A DNA stretch of 18,282 nucleotides, from positions 336,850 to 355,131 of the forward strand of contig NC_018258.1 of NCBI RefSeq assembly GCF_000227135.1, given 5' to 3'. Under the pieces are notes generated by a model. The model saw only the letters and a program-made list of their open reading frames with translations, did not search any database and was not told the DNA's origin. Shown here one piece after another: positions 1 to 8,311 of this stretch (positions are counted from its first letter, which is position 1; the number at the start of each line of letters is the position of its first letter). The position numbers and the translations under genes were made by a program. The stretch is from Leishmania donovani. Its lineage: Eukaryota; Euglenozoa; Kinetoplastea; Trypanosomatida; Trypanosomatidae.

Positions 1-144
1 CAGGCTTCCGTTTTTGTGGAGATGGTTGCCCTGCTCGCCGCTCGGGTGTTTATCGACGGCGTTGCCGGGGTTCCCGTCTATAAGCGAGTCGCTCAGGACC
101 TCGCCCTCCGCCTGTGCTGGAATAGACTCGCTGGGCTTGCTCAT
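1..144 (-). CDS. AAP3: Amino acid permease AAP3-like, copy D, 5' end only (cut by window edge)
   Basis: The first 48 codons of a permease gene whose start codon is at 144-142; the rest lies beyond the left edge of the window. The protein matches residues 1-48 of the complete copy at 6076-7518, and the DNA is identical to 7375-7518. These residues form the hydrophilic N-terminal tail (rich in Ser, Asp, Gly, Asn and His) that precedes the first membrane segment, so nothing here shows function on its own; the identity comes from the complete copy. It is the most downstream copy of the array in transcription order. Its upstream sequence matches that of copy B except for one extra G at 319, which shows that D and B are separate copies or separate alleles. 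Confidence 0.85.
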   Translation of the reverse strand, partial: MSKPSESIPAQAEGEVLSDSLIDGNPGNAVDKHPSGEQGNHLHKNGSL

Positions 145-208
145 GCTGCTGCTTGTTGCGTGTCAGGGAGTGGTACGGGGTGCAAGATCGCTAGCAGCGG
201 AGGGGGCG

Positions 209-346
209 CTGCGCACAGGACGAGCCGGGGGTGGACCCCACAGTCGGAAAGATAAGAAAGACGAAAAGAGTACCGCACGCAAAAGACAGGGGAGGGGGGA
301 ATGCGCGTAGAAAACAACGAAAGAAATCAGAGGAGGGAGCCGTGCG
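209..346 (-). promoter_or_regulatory. Predicted trans-splice region of permease copy D
   Basis: On the minus strand a long pyrimidine-rich stretch (about 346-235) is followed by GCGCAG, ending at the AG at 210-209. This is the first AG after the tract, the usual spliced-leader acceptor pattern in trypanosomatids. It predicts a 5' untranslated region of about 64 nt (208-145). There is no ATG between the acceptor and the start codon, so no upstream ORF is predicted. Later AGs (192-191, and 153-146 next to the start) are possible minor acceptors. Equivalent sites occur at 7583-7584 (copy B) and 8124-8125 (copy C). The site is inferred, not mapped. Confidence 0.55.
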
Positions 347-570
347 GCAGGGTAGGCGAAGAAACCAGCGTATATAGAGGAACCTACGCGGGTGTGACTA
401 CACGTAAAGGCACGTTGCACAGCTTTACGGGCAGCTGCATCTGAAAGATCAAAGACGCGGAAGCAGTGTTGAGAATAGTGATGAACAGAGGAGGTGAGGC
501 ATCGGCGGTGGAAGACAGGCAGCAGGATATCTTGAAGTAGCGGGAAAGGACACGCAGTGAGGAGCATGCA

Positions 571-603
571 GCGGTCACATGTGTACTAAGCGGTCACGCG
601 TGT
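571..603. repeat. Two direct copies of a 14-base GCGGTCACRYGTGT motif
   Basis: The motif occurs at 571-584 and 590-603, 19 bases start to start, and differs only at two transitions (AT versus GC at the ninth and tenth bases). It lies upstream of copy D just beyond the part of the 5' flank that is shared with copy B. No function is known to me; it may be chance. Confidence 0.5.
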
Positions 604-1558
604 GGGCGGTACATCTCGGAGGCGCTCCAATGTATAGGGATAGTTGGTTCGAAGACAGTAATGGGTGCCCTCCAAGGTGGCGCCGCCTGCTTGTTGTTCC
701 TCTTGCTTCTCTCCACTGCAGCTAAATTCCCGGATCGCCACATCTACAGCCTATCGGTGGGCGGGTGTAAGCTGAGGATGTTTCTGTGCAGCCTGTACCG
801 CGCGGGGGACACGAATAGAAGAACACGACGTCGTAGGAAAGCGGAAATGCGAGGAGCAGCCGCCTTTCTCACGACTGGCGAAGGAAAGGGAATAGACGAG
901 CAGTTAGCGAAAAGGTCACACACGCAGAGGAGCACAAATAAAAAACGCAGAGAGCGGCTGCGCGCAGCAGAGCAGCAGAGCAGCAGAGGTGGAGATACTC
1001 GGCCGCACGTACACAGGGAGGGAGGGACAGGTACAAAATCTAAGCGAAGCATAAGAAAACGACACTGCCGCCCTTCACCAGAGGGAAGGCCGCGCAAAGT
1101 CGAGGCGGACTCTGGGGAGCTCGAGAACCACAGGCCGGGCAATGTCCTCTACGTCTTCCAAGTTCTCGTCGGCCACCTGCCGGACAGTGATAAGAACGTG
1201 AAAAAAAAAAGTCATAAACGTGTATGTGCGTAAAGGCAAAACGCACACACAAGCACCAGACAAGAGCCTCTCCCCTCCCTCCTCTCTGAAGCGCTATTCA
1301 GGAGGCATCGACAGGTTGGCACACCCAAAGAAAAGATATACTTGTCAAGGCACCGACACACGCCAATGGCAACATCTTCGTTCGCGAGAGCATACCCTCA
1401 CGCGCAGATGAGAGCTCAGCGAGAGAGCATCCCAGATTTGACGTATGCTGAACTGCCACGACCACAGAGAGAGAGAGGGGCCTTTCCGATGCCTCACTGG
1501 ATAACATATGATCCCATTTTGACGTCATAGAGCTGTCTGCCTCCTCAGCCCATGCCTC

Positions 1559-1572
1559 ACATGCATGCATGT
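1559..1572. other. 14-bp perfect palindrome ACATGCATGCATGT
   Basis: A self-complementary run of TGCA units. It reads the same on both strands and could form a small cruciform or a protein-binding site, but simple alternating repeats of this kind also arise by chance. Confidence 0.4.
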
Positions 1573-2740
1573 ACGTTGATACGTTTTCTATGAGGGCCAT
1601 CACAGCCCCTAGTAGAAGAACTAACATGAGTCCCGAAACTACGCAACCGGCGGCCAGACACCCAACGACGCCCATGCGTTTCACCTTGAAGTTACCGCGT
1701 CGCCACCTGAGCAAGGAGGGAGAGAAGAGCACCGTAGAACAGCCGCCGAAGGAAGCGACCAGAATTTGTCACCATGCCTGCGGTGACCCAGTGCTGGTTA
1801 GCAGTCGTAAAAAGAGTGGAGAGGCCGCCTCCCCTCCCCCGAAAAAGAAAAATGCATGCGATGTGCTTCGCCGTGATGGAAAGAGCGCCGAGGTCCCGCT
1901 GAAGGCATCGGTAAGCGGCGTCACGGCACGGCATAGGGAGCGCGAGAAGCACCACGTCAATGGAGAAGCTCATCGCAATCCACGCCGCCTCTGATGATGT
2001 GCGTTACTGCGAGACACCGCCACCGTGCAGGGTCACTCAAGTGTATCGCAAAGTTTCCTGTAAGCAGCCGCGCCAGCGAGGCTGCCAATCACTGCACACA
2101 CCGCCATCGGGAAGGAGGACAGCTGCCGGCCAGAGACGGCAGTAAGAAGACATGCGCAGGTAGAAGACGCGTTTGCAGAATTGTGGACGAGTGTGACGGC
2201 TGCGACGAAAAAAAAAAAAAAACAGTAAAAAAGAGCTAGGCACCCTGCAGCGGTGTGCACGTAGCGAATACCGCCAAAAAGCATACAGTGAAGAGTCGGG
2301 AAGGCAACCGCGAGCTGTTTCACTGCATATGACAAGAGGATAGTCAGAATCCCTGGAGCCCCGAAATCCGCAAGCGAATACAACAGCAACCAGCGCAGTC
2401 CAGTGGATCTACGTGTATTCATTCAGACTGCAGAAGTGCCAACATAAAACATCCACAGTGTTAACTGGACGAGCTTGACGTCAGCGCAGTCAAGAAAAAA
2501 CTGACCACGCCATCGTACGTGTTCCACCAAATTCTCTGCACGGCAAGGCGAAGCAGCGCCACCGAGAGCAGGCGTGCGACGACGCAAAAAAAAAAAGAAA
2601 GAAAGCAAGAACGAGAGCGAGAATGTGATGGGTCGAACACCGACGGCACCCCGAAAACGCTGACGCTCACCAGCGTAGGGATCAGCCTTGCCGCAGGTGA
2701 CTCGAATATCCCCTCAGAAGTCGGAAAAGCATTGATAATG

Positions 2741-3320
2741 GAGCACCTGCCTGATGGAGGTGCCCAGATGTAGGAGCCCGATGCAGCAGTGGTGAGGGAA
2801 CCGCCCTCGTGGGTCTTCTCGCCGGCTGAGGCTAGTGCACCTCAGCCTTGCTTTTCGGCAGGTACCACGTTATCCTCCGCTGTGGCACCATTGGTGAACG
2901 AGAGAGCAGCTTCACTGTCTCAGAGATCGCCCAGCGCCCCGTTTTCCCAGCAGCCAATCACGCGTAGCCGCGCGCACGCAGCCATTCTCCACTGTTTGTA
3001 TCTCGGCCGCCGGCGATTGGGTCGCATTAATACATTCAGGTAGGAGGCTACGGCTGATGAGCAATGATGCGAATGTGCAGCGAGTGGGACAGCCTGTGTG
3101 CAGCATGTGAAATGCCATAGCTTCTGCTTACCTGCGGTACGCTGTCAAATCCTCGTCTCGATTTCCGCCCCTGTTGCGGCTCCAGAAGGAAATGTATTCA
3201 CAGGCCTGACAGAGGTATGGGGACGCGCATGGTGTGGTGAACAGGACGAGGAGGTGCCACGGATGGTAAACCGTATAGAGAATGGCGGAGGCAAAAACAG
3301 AGAGAACAGAAATAGGATCG
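2741..3320. repeat. Possible degenerate retroposon (SIDER-like) segment in the AAP3 3' region
   Basis: This segment has a more even base composition than its purine-rich surroundings. It opens with two hairpins: GCACCT/AGGTGC at 2743-2748/2758-2763, and GGCTGAGG/CCTCAGCC at 2824-2831/2840-2847 with an 8-base loop. About 550 bases later there is an A-rich patch on + (about 3289-3315). Leishmania SIDER elements are short (about half a kb), sit mainly in 3' untranslated regions, derive from ingi/L1Tc-type retroposons and carry a hairpin-forming 79-bp signature plus an A-rich end. The resemblance was judged by eye and from memory; orientation is unclear and the call is weak. Confidence 0.22.
2824..2847 (-). 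other. Perfect 8-bp stem-loop in the AAP3 3' region
   Basis: GGCTGAGG (2824-2831) and CCTCAGCC (2840-2847) are perfect inverted repeats around the 8-base loop CTAGTGCA. In the minus-strand transcript it would form a stable GC-rich hairpin about 2.8 kb downstream of the permease stop codon of copy A. A weaker 6-bp hairpin sits 60 bases away at 2743-2763. It could be an RNA-binding or stability element, or part of a degenerate retroposon. Confidence 0.5.
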
Positions 3321-5368
3321 AGCATAGGGGCCGCCTTTGCAGTGCCGCATGCACGGTAGTGTGCCAAGGTAGGCTGTGAAGTAGGACAGACCAGAAGAGG
3401 ACGTGACGACTTTGGTGTGGGTGGAGCTGTGGAGCCAGACCGCTGATCTGCTCGAAAAACACAACTGACGCTTCGCACCTCAAGACAGCGTGAGGCTCGA
3501 ACGGATAAGCGTGTGTCTAAGGGACGCCTCGGACCGATAAACAGCTCTCCCGCTGTGGAATTGTTTACTATTCTTTTTCCTCGTTTACTGCGAATCCTTA
3601 CAGCTTGGTGTCCATCTCGTGGAGAAGAGCAGAGAAAGCATCGACACTAGAGTGGAAGGACGGCGTCGTAGGTCCCATGGTCTACGAGGGCGAGCAGCGG
3701 TAGCGGGCATGCCCGTCGCATGTACGGGAGGCTGAGACCCACACAAACCATGATGACTGACATTGCACCACGGCGATATCTATCGAGTGCCGAGTATCAT
3801 CACACGTATTCAAGTATGCAGGTAAAAAAAAAACGAAAAGATGTTAATTCTCTTTAAGTGGAAAACTGGCATTATATCGGTACATGTGCTCCTCATCCTT
3901 TTCCCACGCTTCTTCCACGTCGGCCGGTGTGGCTCTTGGGAAAGGGTGGGAAGGAAAGGTAGGGGCGGCGGAGAGAAAGCGCAGGACGCATGCAGCGGCT
4001 CAGTTGCCCACGATACAGAAATAACAAACCAACAACGGGGAGAGGGGACAGGGGAGAAAATAACACACGTTGATACAAACGTGAGAACCGAGATGGCGGA
4101 TAAAAAAACAGATAGGGAGGCGCAACGCCCACGGCCCCTCCCCAAAAGGGATAGGAGGGGGTATGGGCAGGGGCAGACACCCAAAGAGAACCACGTAGGA
4201 GTGGTGGTTCTGGCTGGCTGTACGGCCGCCCCTTCCCTTTCTGTCGCTCTCTCTCTCTTTTCCTGCCTCCTCCTCACATTTTGCTTATACATATATACAT
4301 ATATATTTCTTTGCACTTGCGGGGAGTCGACCACCGCTTCTGTTGGGGTCTCATGAACTGCTCTTGCGTGATCATGCTCGTCATCATTACATAGGACAAC
4401 CACAAAAGCAGCACTGAGGGGTGGGGGGGGAGGCAGACGTCGAGAGAAGACGTGAGGAGGTGGAGGGGAGGCATGCACACCTGCGCGCGTGCACTAAACA
4501 AGAAAACACACAAAGGAAAAACAGAGAAAAGAAAAACGGAAGGCGAGGGAAAACATGGAGGAGGGAAGACAGTGGCGTTGTGAAAACGAAAAAAAGATCT
4601 TCACTCAGAGACTGGGCGTGATTTGGCTAACGCGTGCACGAACACTCCTTGGCACACACACACACGGAAGTCAGTTCATCGTTTTCATTGCAGGGTGAGA
4701 GAAGAGAAGTCACAGTGAAGAAGAAAACGGAACATATGCGCCTCGACGAGGAGAGTACAGACAGATTTACGATGTGAAAAGAAGGGAGGTGCGCAGCAAC
4801 GTAAAGAATGACGAGTAGACTGTGCTGTTAGGGCATCGACAAAACCAACATGGCGTGCCCAACGGACACAAATCTACTTGCCCATCCCACAAGCTTTTGT
4901 CCGTCCGTCTTTGAGAAAGCAGGTGGGTGGGGGAGGGAAAGTGGTCAAGAACCCACCGGGCGGGATGAGGGAAGTACAGCGAAACAAGACAGTCGAGACG
5001 GAAACCCATCGTATGAGAAAACACAAAAACAAGTGAGCACGACAACGCACAGGAAGACAACACAGCATGCCGTGCCCACATGAAAAGAGAACGAAGAAAG
5101 CCACACAGAAGTAGGAAAGAAAGCGCGGGGAGGAGGGGAGAAGGGACAAAACGAAAAAAAAAGGAAACGAGAAAACGAGCATGCGACTTTGCGATTGAGC
5201 CACAACAGACGTCTCCCCGCGTTTAGGTGCTCGTTCCCCGAAGCAAAAAGAAAACGAACACAGGCGAGGGAAGACGAAAGACAGTGTTAAACTTATCCTT
5301 TTCTGGACAGCGGGAAAGGCAGCTTCTCGCCCAATGAAGCGATTTCGAGAGACACGAAAAAGACCGAC
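3321..5368. other. Long 3' untranslated/intergenic DNA downstream of copy A, no convincing gene
   Basis: From about 4420 to 5300 the + strand is strongly purine-rich, with many A and G runs, so the transcript would be unusually U/C-rich. ORFs on the minus strand here (for example 4874-5455 and 3810-4478) are runs of Phe, Leu, Ser and Pro produced by that bias. An alternating AT tract lies at 4287-4306. Several of the pyrimidine tracts could act as signals for alternative trans-splicing or upstream polyadenylation. No RNA gene or domain-bearing ORF was found. Confidence 0.6.
4287..4306. repeat. Alternating AT microsatellite
   Basis: A 20-base AT-rich tract of the form ATAC-ATATATAC-ATATATAT. 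It lies in the untranslated spacer between permease copies, about 1.3 kb downstream of the copy A stop codon, and may vary in length between copies or strains. Confidence 0.8.
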
Positions 5369-5725
5369 ACCCTGCACGTGCCCTTCCACGTAAACAGCCG
5401 CACATACACTCCGTACTGTGGCGAAAAGAGTGACATGCGTGCACAAGAGACACAATGCCGCCTCAAGCGCTGTTCAGCTCGACCATCCTCCCGCGATTCA
5501 ATATCCGTGTCATGAACACGAGCAGATTGTCACGCCACGCTGCAGCACTCCAGACGGCAGAACTTTCGTGCTTCCCCGCATGCATGCTCCACGGCGCGCC
5601 CCCTTCCGGTGACCTTCTCTCACACGAAGAAGCTAAAGTACACGGTCGAAATGGTGCCAAACACAACTGCAATGACACCCGCCACCACGAGGAAGTACGT
5701 CGCCAGCCAGTGCCAGATGCCCACA
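5369..5725 (-). repeat. Array repeat, 3' module (copy A): C-terminal codons plus 3' flank
   Basis: These 357 bases match 5825-6181. The module contains the last codons of the permease, the stop codon and about 250 bases of 3' untranslated sequence. Its right end is set by the run of N, and its left end is only the point where the matching copy at 5825 begins after the same run of N. The true repeat therefore probably extends further left. Confidence 0.95.
5620..5725 (-). CDS. AAP3: Amino acid permease AAP3-like, copy A, 3' end only (broken by gap)
   Basis: The last 34 full codons and the TGA stop (5622-5620) of a permease, identical to the end of the complete copy. It encodes the last membrane segment and the short Phe-rich C-terminus ending SFFV. 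The rest of the gene is lost in the run of N at 5726-5824. It is a broken assembly piece and not evidence of a pseudogene. It could be the 3' end of the gene whose 5' end is copy C, or a separate copy. Its 3' region leads directly into the 5.4-kb spacer before copy D. Confidence 0.85.
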
Positions 5726-5824
5726 NNNNNNNNNNNNNNNNNNNNNNNNNNNNNNNNNNNNNNNNNNNNNNNNNNNNNNNNNNNNNNNNNNNNNNNNNNN
5801 NNNNNNNNNNNNNNNNNNNNNNNN
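5726..5824. other. Assembly gap, 99 N
   Basis: A run of exactly 99 N, the same size as the other gap, so a placeholder and not a measured length. The sequence to its left (5369-5725) is repeated to its right (5825-6181). If the joins are right, the gap must hide the rest of copy A, its 5' flank and the distal 3' region of copy B, which would be several kb. Confidence 0.98.
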
Positions 5825-6181
5825 ACCCTGCACGTGCCCTTCCACGTAAACAGCCGCACATACACTCCGTACTGTGGCGAAAAGAGTGACATGCGTGCAC
5901 AAGAGACACAATGCCGCCTCAAGCGCTGTTCAGCTCGACCATCCTCCCGCGATTCAATATCCGTGTCATGAACACGAGCAGATTGTCACGCCACGCTGCA
6001 GCACTCCAGACGGCAGAACTTTCGTGCTTCCCCGCATGCATGCTCCACGGCGCGCCCCCTTCCGGTGACCTTCTCTCACACGAAGAAGCTAAAGTACACG
6101 GTCGAAATGGTGCCAAACACAACTGCAATGACACCCGCCACCACGAGGAAGTACGTCGCCAGCCAGTGCCAGATGCCCACA
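5825..6181 (-). repeat. Array repeat, 3' module (copy B)
   Basis: Identical to 5369-5725 over 357 bases. It holds 251 bases of 3' untranslated sequence (5825-6075) followed by the C-terminal codons of the complete permease. No poly(A) site is visible before the gap. Confidence 0.95.
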
Positions 6182-7518
6182 GATGACAGGCTCCAGTTGC
6201 CGCTGTACATCCAAAAGTACGCAGGGAAGATGAAGCCGATGAATCCGCCGCACAGGGAGCCCACCAAACCGAAAGCCGTGTTGATGCTCGGGATGAACAG
6301 ACCGCACACAAGGGTGGCGACAGCCATGGTGAGAATCGCGATGGTGTGCTTCCAGTACGGCACCGTCTCCAGATCCCAGTTCAGGCAGTGGTAGGCGAAG
6401 TTTCGGCACGGCAGCATGTTCATCGCAAAGGCGGCGCAGATCTTGATCAGCATGCCAATGTACGCGATCATCATGTACGGCTGATGCACAGGGTCGAAGT
6501 TGTACAGGATGGAGTCCTGTGTATCGTCCGCGAAGTCGAAGTAGCCAAAGACGCCGGTAAAGATGTACAGCACCATGCACACCGTCATCGAGATCGCACT
6601 CGCGATCGTCAGCTGGCGTACAGACGGGCGAGGGCGCTGCTCGAAGTACACTGACCCCGTCACAGCCTGGCACAGAAACGAGAAAATGAAGATGGACAAT
6701 CCGTAAACCGCTTCGTTGCCGCTGGTGAAGTACTTCATGTCCCCGCGCATGCCCTCCTTCAGCCCATTCATGCTCGAGTGCACCACAATAGTGACGGCAA
6801 AATACAGCACCATGAAGACACCGATTGCGGAGACGTAGCGGATGCTGTTTACGCGCTTCGGAATCACGACTGGCACCATGAACACGAGCCATATCAGGCT
6901 CGTGATCAGGCGGTTGCCGGAGGTGGTTAGCAGGTACGCGGGCGTGCCGGGCGACTTCTCGAGGATCGGTGTGATGAGGCTGCTGACGGCGCTGATGTAG
7001 GCGACCGCCGTGCCGAAGCACGACAGCCACAGGACAAACCCAACGAAGTAGTCCCAGCCGCGACCAAAGAGCACGAGAGACAGCTCCTCAAACGTTTTGC
7101 AGCCCGTCGCCTTCATCGCGTAGCCAAGCAGCGTCATGGTGTACACCGTCGCCGCCGTAATGACCACGAGGTAGATGACAGACATGATGATGCCCGACAT
7201 GGCGAAGGAGGACGGCATCGAGATAATACCGCCGCCGAGTGTGACGGAGCCAAGGCTGAAGCAGTTCGAGATGACACCGCCATAGGGTATCAGCCACCCG
7301 GTGAAGCGGAAGATGATGTTGCGCCCCGGCTTGGCGGCGTCGGCACCGTTGTCATTGTGGCTTGATGAGGCCGTCAGGCTTCCGTTTTTGTGGAGATGGT
7401 TGCCCTGCTCGCCGCTCGGGTGTTTATCGACGGCGTTGCCGGGGTTCCCGTCTATAAGCGAGTCGCTCAGGACCTCGCCCTCCGCCTGTGCTGGAATAGA
7501 CTCGCTGGGCTTGCTCAT
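6076..7518 (-). CDS. AAP3: Amino acid permease, AAAP family, probable arginine transporter AAP3 (complete copy B)
   Basis: A 480-residue polytopic membrane protein of the amino acid/auxin permease family (Pfam Aa_trans). A hydrophilic N-terminal tail of about 70 residues is followed by about eleven hydrophobic segments (near residues 76-102, 107-130, 153-180, 205-222, 228-247, 268-290, 303-326, 347-370, 390-410, 416-437, 452-476). The first carries the Gly-rich LGGGIISMPSSF stretch, equivalent to the conserved GxGxLxLP region of the family that lines the substrate site. Known biology: Leishmania AAP3 is a 480-residue, high-affinity plasma membrane arginine transporter, present as tandem copies with long mRNAs and induced by arginine shortage. 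Assignment here rests on length, family and tandem context; another basic or neutral amino acid permease of the same family is possible. The start at 7518 lies about 64 nt after a predicted splice acceptor (7583-7584). The stop is TGA. The ORF is intact. Confidence 0.88.
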   Translation of the reverse strand: MSKPSESIPAQAEGEVLSDSLIDGNPGNAVDKHPSGEQGNHLHKNGSLTASSSHNDNGADAAKPGRNIIFRFTGWLIPYGGVISNCFSLGSVTLGGGIISMPSSFAMSGIIMSVIYLVVITAATVYTMTLLGYAMKATGCKTFEELSLVLFGRGWDYFVGFVLWLSCFGTAVAYISAVSSLITPILEKSPGTPAYLLTTSGNRLITSLIWLVFMVPVVIPKRVNSIRYVSAIGVFMVLYFAVTIVVHSSMNGLKEGMRGDMKYFTSGNEAVYGLSIFIFSFLCQAVTGSVYFEQRPRPSVRQLTIASAISMTVCMVLYIFTGVFGYFDFADDTQDSILYNFDPVHQPYMMIAYIGMLIKICAAFAMNMLPCRNFAYHCLNWDLETVPYWKHTIAILTMAVATLVCGLFIPSINTAFGLVGSLCGGFIGFIFPAYFWMYSGNWSLSSVGIWHWLATYFLVVAGVIAVVFGTISTVYFSFFV

Positions 7519-7869
7519 GCTGCTGCTTGTTGCGTGTCAGGGAGTGGTACGGGGTGCAAGATCGCTAGCAGCGGAGGGGGCGCTGCGCACAGGACGAGCC
7601 GGGGGTGGACCCCACAGTCGGAAAGATAAGAAAGACGAAAAGAGTACCGCACGCAAAAGACAGGGGAGGGGGGAATGCGCGTAGAAAACAACAAAGAAAT
7701 CAGAGGAGGGAGCCGTGCGGCAGGGTAGGCGAAGAAACCAGCGTATATAGAGGAACCTACGCGGGTGTGACTACACGTAAAGGCACGTTGCACAGCTTTA
7801 CGGGCAGCTGCATCTGAAAGATCAAAGACGCGGAAGCAGTGTTGAGAATAGTGATGAACAGAGGAGGTG
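7375..7869 (-). repeat. Array repeat, 5' module (copy B)
   Basis: Matches 1-496 except for the one-base indel at 319. Bases 7428-7770 are identical to 7969-8311. Past 7770 copy B continues like copy D and unlike copy C. Copy B therefore has the upstream sequence of an internal or downstream array member, not that of the first gene. Confidence 0.95.
7583..7719 (-). promoter_or_regulatory. Predicted trans-splice region of permease copy B
   Basis: Same arrangement as in copy D: a pyrimidine-rich stretch on the minus strand followed by the first AG at 7584-7583, 64 nt before the start codon. It lacks the extra C (G on +) found inside the copy D tract at 319. The leader contains no ATG. Confidence 0.55.
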
Positions 7870-7968
7870 NNNNNNNNNNNNNNNNNNNNNNNNNNNNNNN
7901 NNNNNNNNNNNNNNNNNNNNNNNNNNNNNNNNNNNNNNNNNNNNNNNNNNNNNNNNNNNNNNNNNNNN
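7870..7968. other. Assembly gap, 99 N
   Basis: A second run of exactly 99 N. To its left is the 5' flank of copy B, and to its right the N-terminal codons of copy C. If the joins are right, it must hide about 1.35 kb of copy C coding sequence plus the whole intergenic spacer between C and B (about 5 kb if that spacer resembles 145-5619). Confidence 0.98.
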
Positions 7969-8059
7969 CGACGGCGTTGCCGGGGTTCCCGTCTATAAGC
8001 GAGTCGCTCAGGACCTCGCCCTCCGCCTGTGCTGGAATAGACTCGCTGGGCTTGCTCAT
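7969..8059 (-). CDS. AAP3: Amino acid permease AAP3-like, copy C, 5' end only (broken by gap)
   Basis: The first 30 codons of a permease, starting at 8059, identical to the complete copy; the remainder is in the gap. Copy C differs from B and D in its upstream sequence, which leaves the shared repeat after 8311. It is therefore the first gene of the array in transcription order and would be controlled by a different upstream tract. It carries the same untranslated-leader allele as copy B (no extra G). Confidence 0.85.
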
Positions 8060-8123
8060 GCTGCTGCTTGTTGCGTGTCAGGGAGTGGTACGGGGTGCAA
8101 GATCGCTAGCAGCGGAGGGGGCG

Positions 8124-8260
8124 CTGCGCACAGGACGAGCCGGGGGTGGACCCCACAGTCGGAAAGATAAGAAAGACGAAAAGAGTACCGCACGCAAAAG
8201 ACAGGGGAGGGGGGAATGCGCGTAGAAAACAACAAAGAAATCAGAGGAGGGAGCCGTGCG
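8124..8260 (-). promoter_or_regulatory. Predicted trans-splice region of permease copy C
   Basis: Same tract and first AG (8125-8124) as in the other copies. In this copy alone, a second, very long pyrimidine-rich stretch on the minus strand follows immediately upstream (about 8620-8320). It may offer extra splice or polyadenylation signals. Confidence 0.5.
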
Positions 8261-8311
8261 GCAGGGTAGGCGAAGAAACCAGCGTATATAGAGGAACCTA
8301 CGCGGGTGTGA

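Larger units (their letters stand above)
1..496 (-). repeat. Array repeat, 5' module (copy D): N-terminal codons plus 5' flank
   Basis: This stretch matches 7375-7869 base for base, apart from an extra G at 319 that the other two copies (7690s and 8230s) lack. Bases 54-397 also match 7969-8311. It holds the start of the permease gene, the short 5' untranslated region and the upstream pyrimidine tract. The copy of this module at 7375-7869 is cut by a run of N, so how far D and B stay identical beyond 496 cannot be seen. Confidence 0.95.
497..2740. other. Intergenic/untranslated DNA upstream of copy D, no convincing gene
   Basis: On the transcribed (minus) strand this would be the distal 3' untranslated region of the preceding permease copy plus spacer. 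ORFs up to 190 codons exist on both strands but show simple-sequence bias (Arg/Lys/Ser on +, Phe/Leu/Ser/Cys on -) and no recognisable domain. The A runs at 1201-1210, 2209-2221 and 2586-2596 are U runs in the transcript. Small structures seen are a 14-bp palindrome at 1559-1572 and two copies of a GCGGTCACRYGTGT motif (571-584 and 590-603). A poly(A) site for the upstream gene is expected somewhere here but has no sequence signature I can point to. Confidence 0.6.
7969..8311 (-). repeat. Array repeat, 5' module (copy C), with the upstream edge of the array
   Basis: Identical to 7428-7770 over 343 bases. At 8312 the sequence switches abruptly to unrelated purine-rich DNA, while copies B and D continue in common. 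This marks the upstream boundary of the duplicated unit, 252 bases before the copy C start codon. Confidence 0.93.

Noticed and set aside
641..656. GGTTCGAAG, similar to a tRNA B box
   Set aside because: The following bases do not fit the B box, and no A box, cloverleaf or T run is present. No tRNA was found elsewhere either.
661..1233. 190-codon ORF on the + strand
   Set aside because: Runs against the minus-strand genes; the product is Arg/Lys/Glu-rich because of purine bias, with no domain. It lies in the untranslated spacer between permease copies.
1298..1732. 144-codon minus-strand frame with a hydrophobic stretch near its start
   Set aside because: The frame opens with GTG; the first ATG is at 1675. 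Third positions show no strong GC bias in the part I read, and no family is recognisable. The hydrophobicity fits pyrimidine bias.
2033..2422. 129-codon hydrophobic minus-strand frame
   Set aside because: Contains a Phe run translated from a simple A run on +. It looks like untranslated sequence, not a membrane protein gene.
3810..5455. Several 170-220 codon frames on both strands
   Set aside because: Their products are Phe/Leu/Ser/Pro runs or Arg/Lys/Glu runs dictated by the purine/pyrimidine strand bias, with no domain.
5620..5725. Truncated permease read as a pseudogene
   Set aside because: It ends exactly at a run of N and is identical to the intact copy, so the break is an assembly gap, not a mutation.
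6089..7030. 313-codon minus-strand frame inside the permease gene
   Set aside because: An out-of-frame shadow of the permease, rich in His and Arg; typical of GC-rich coding DNA.
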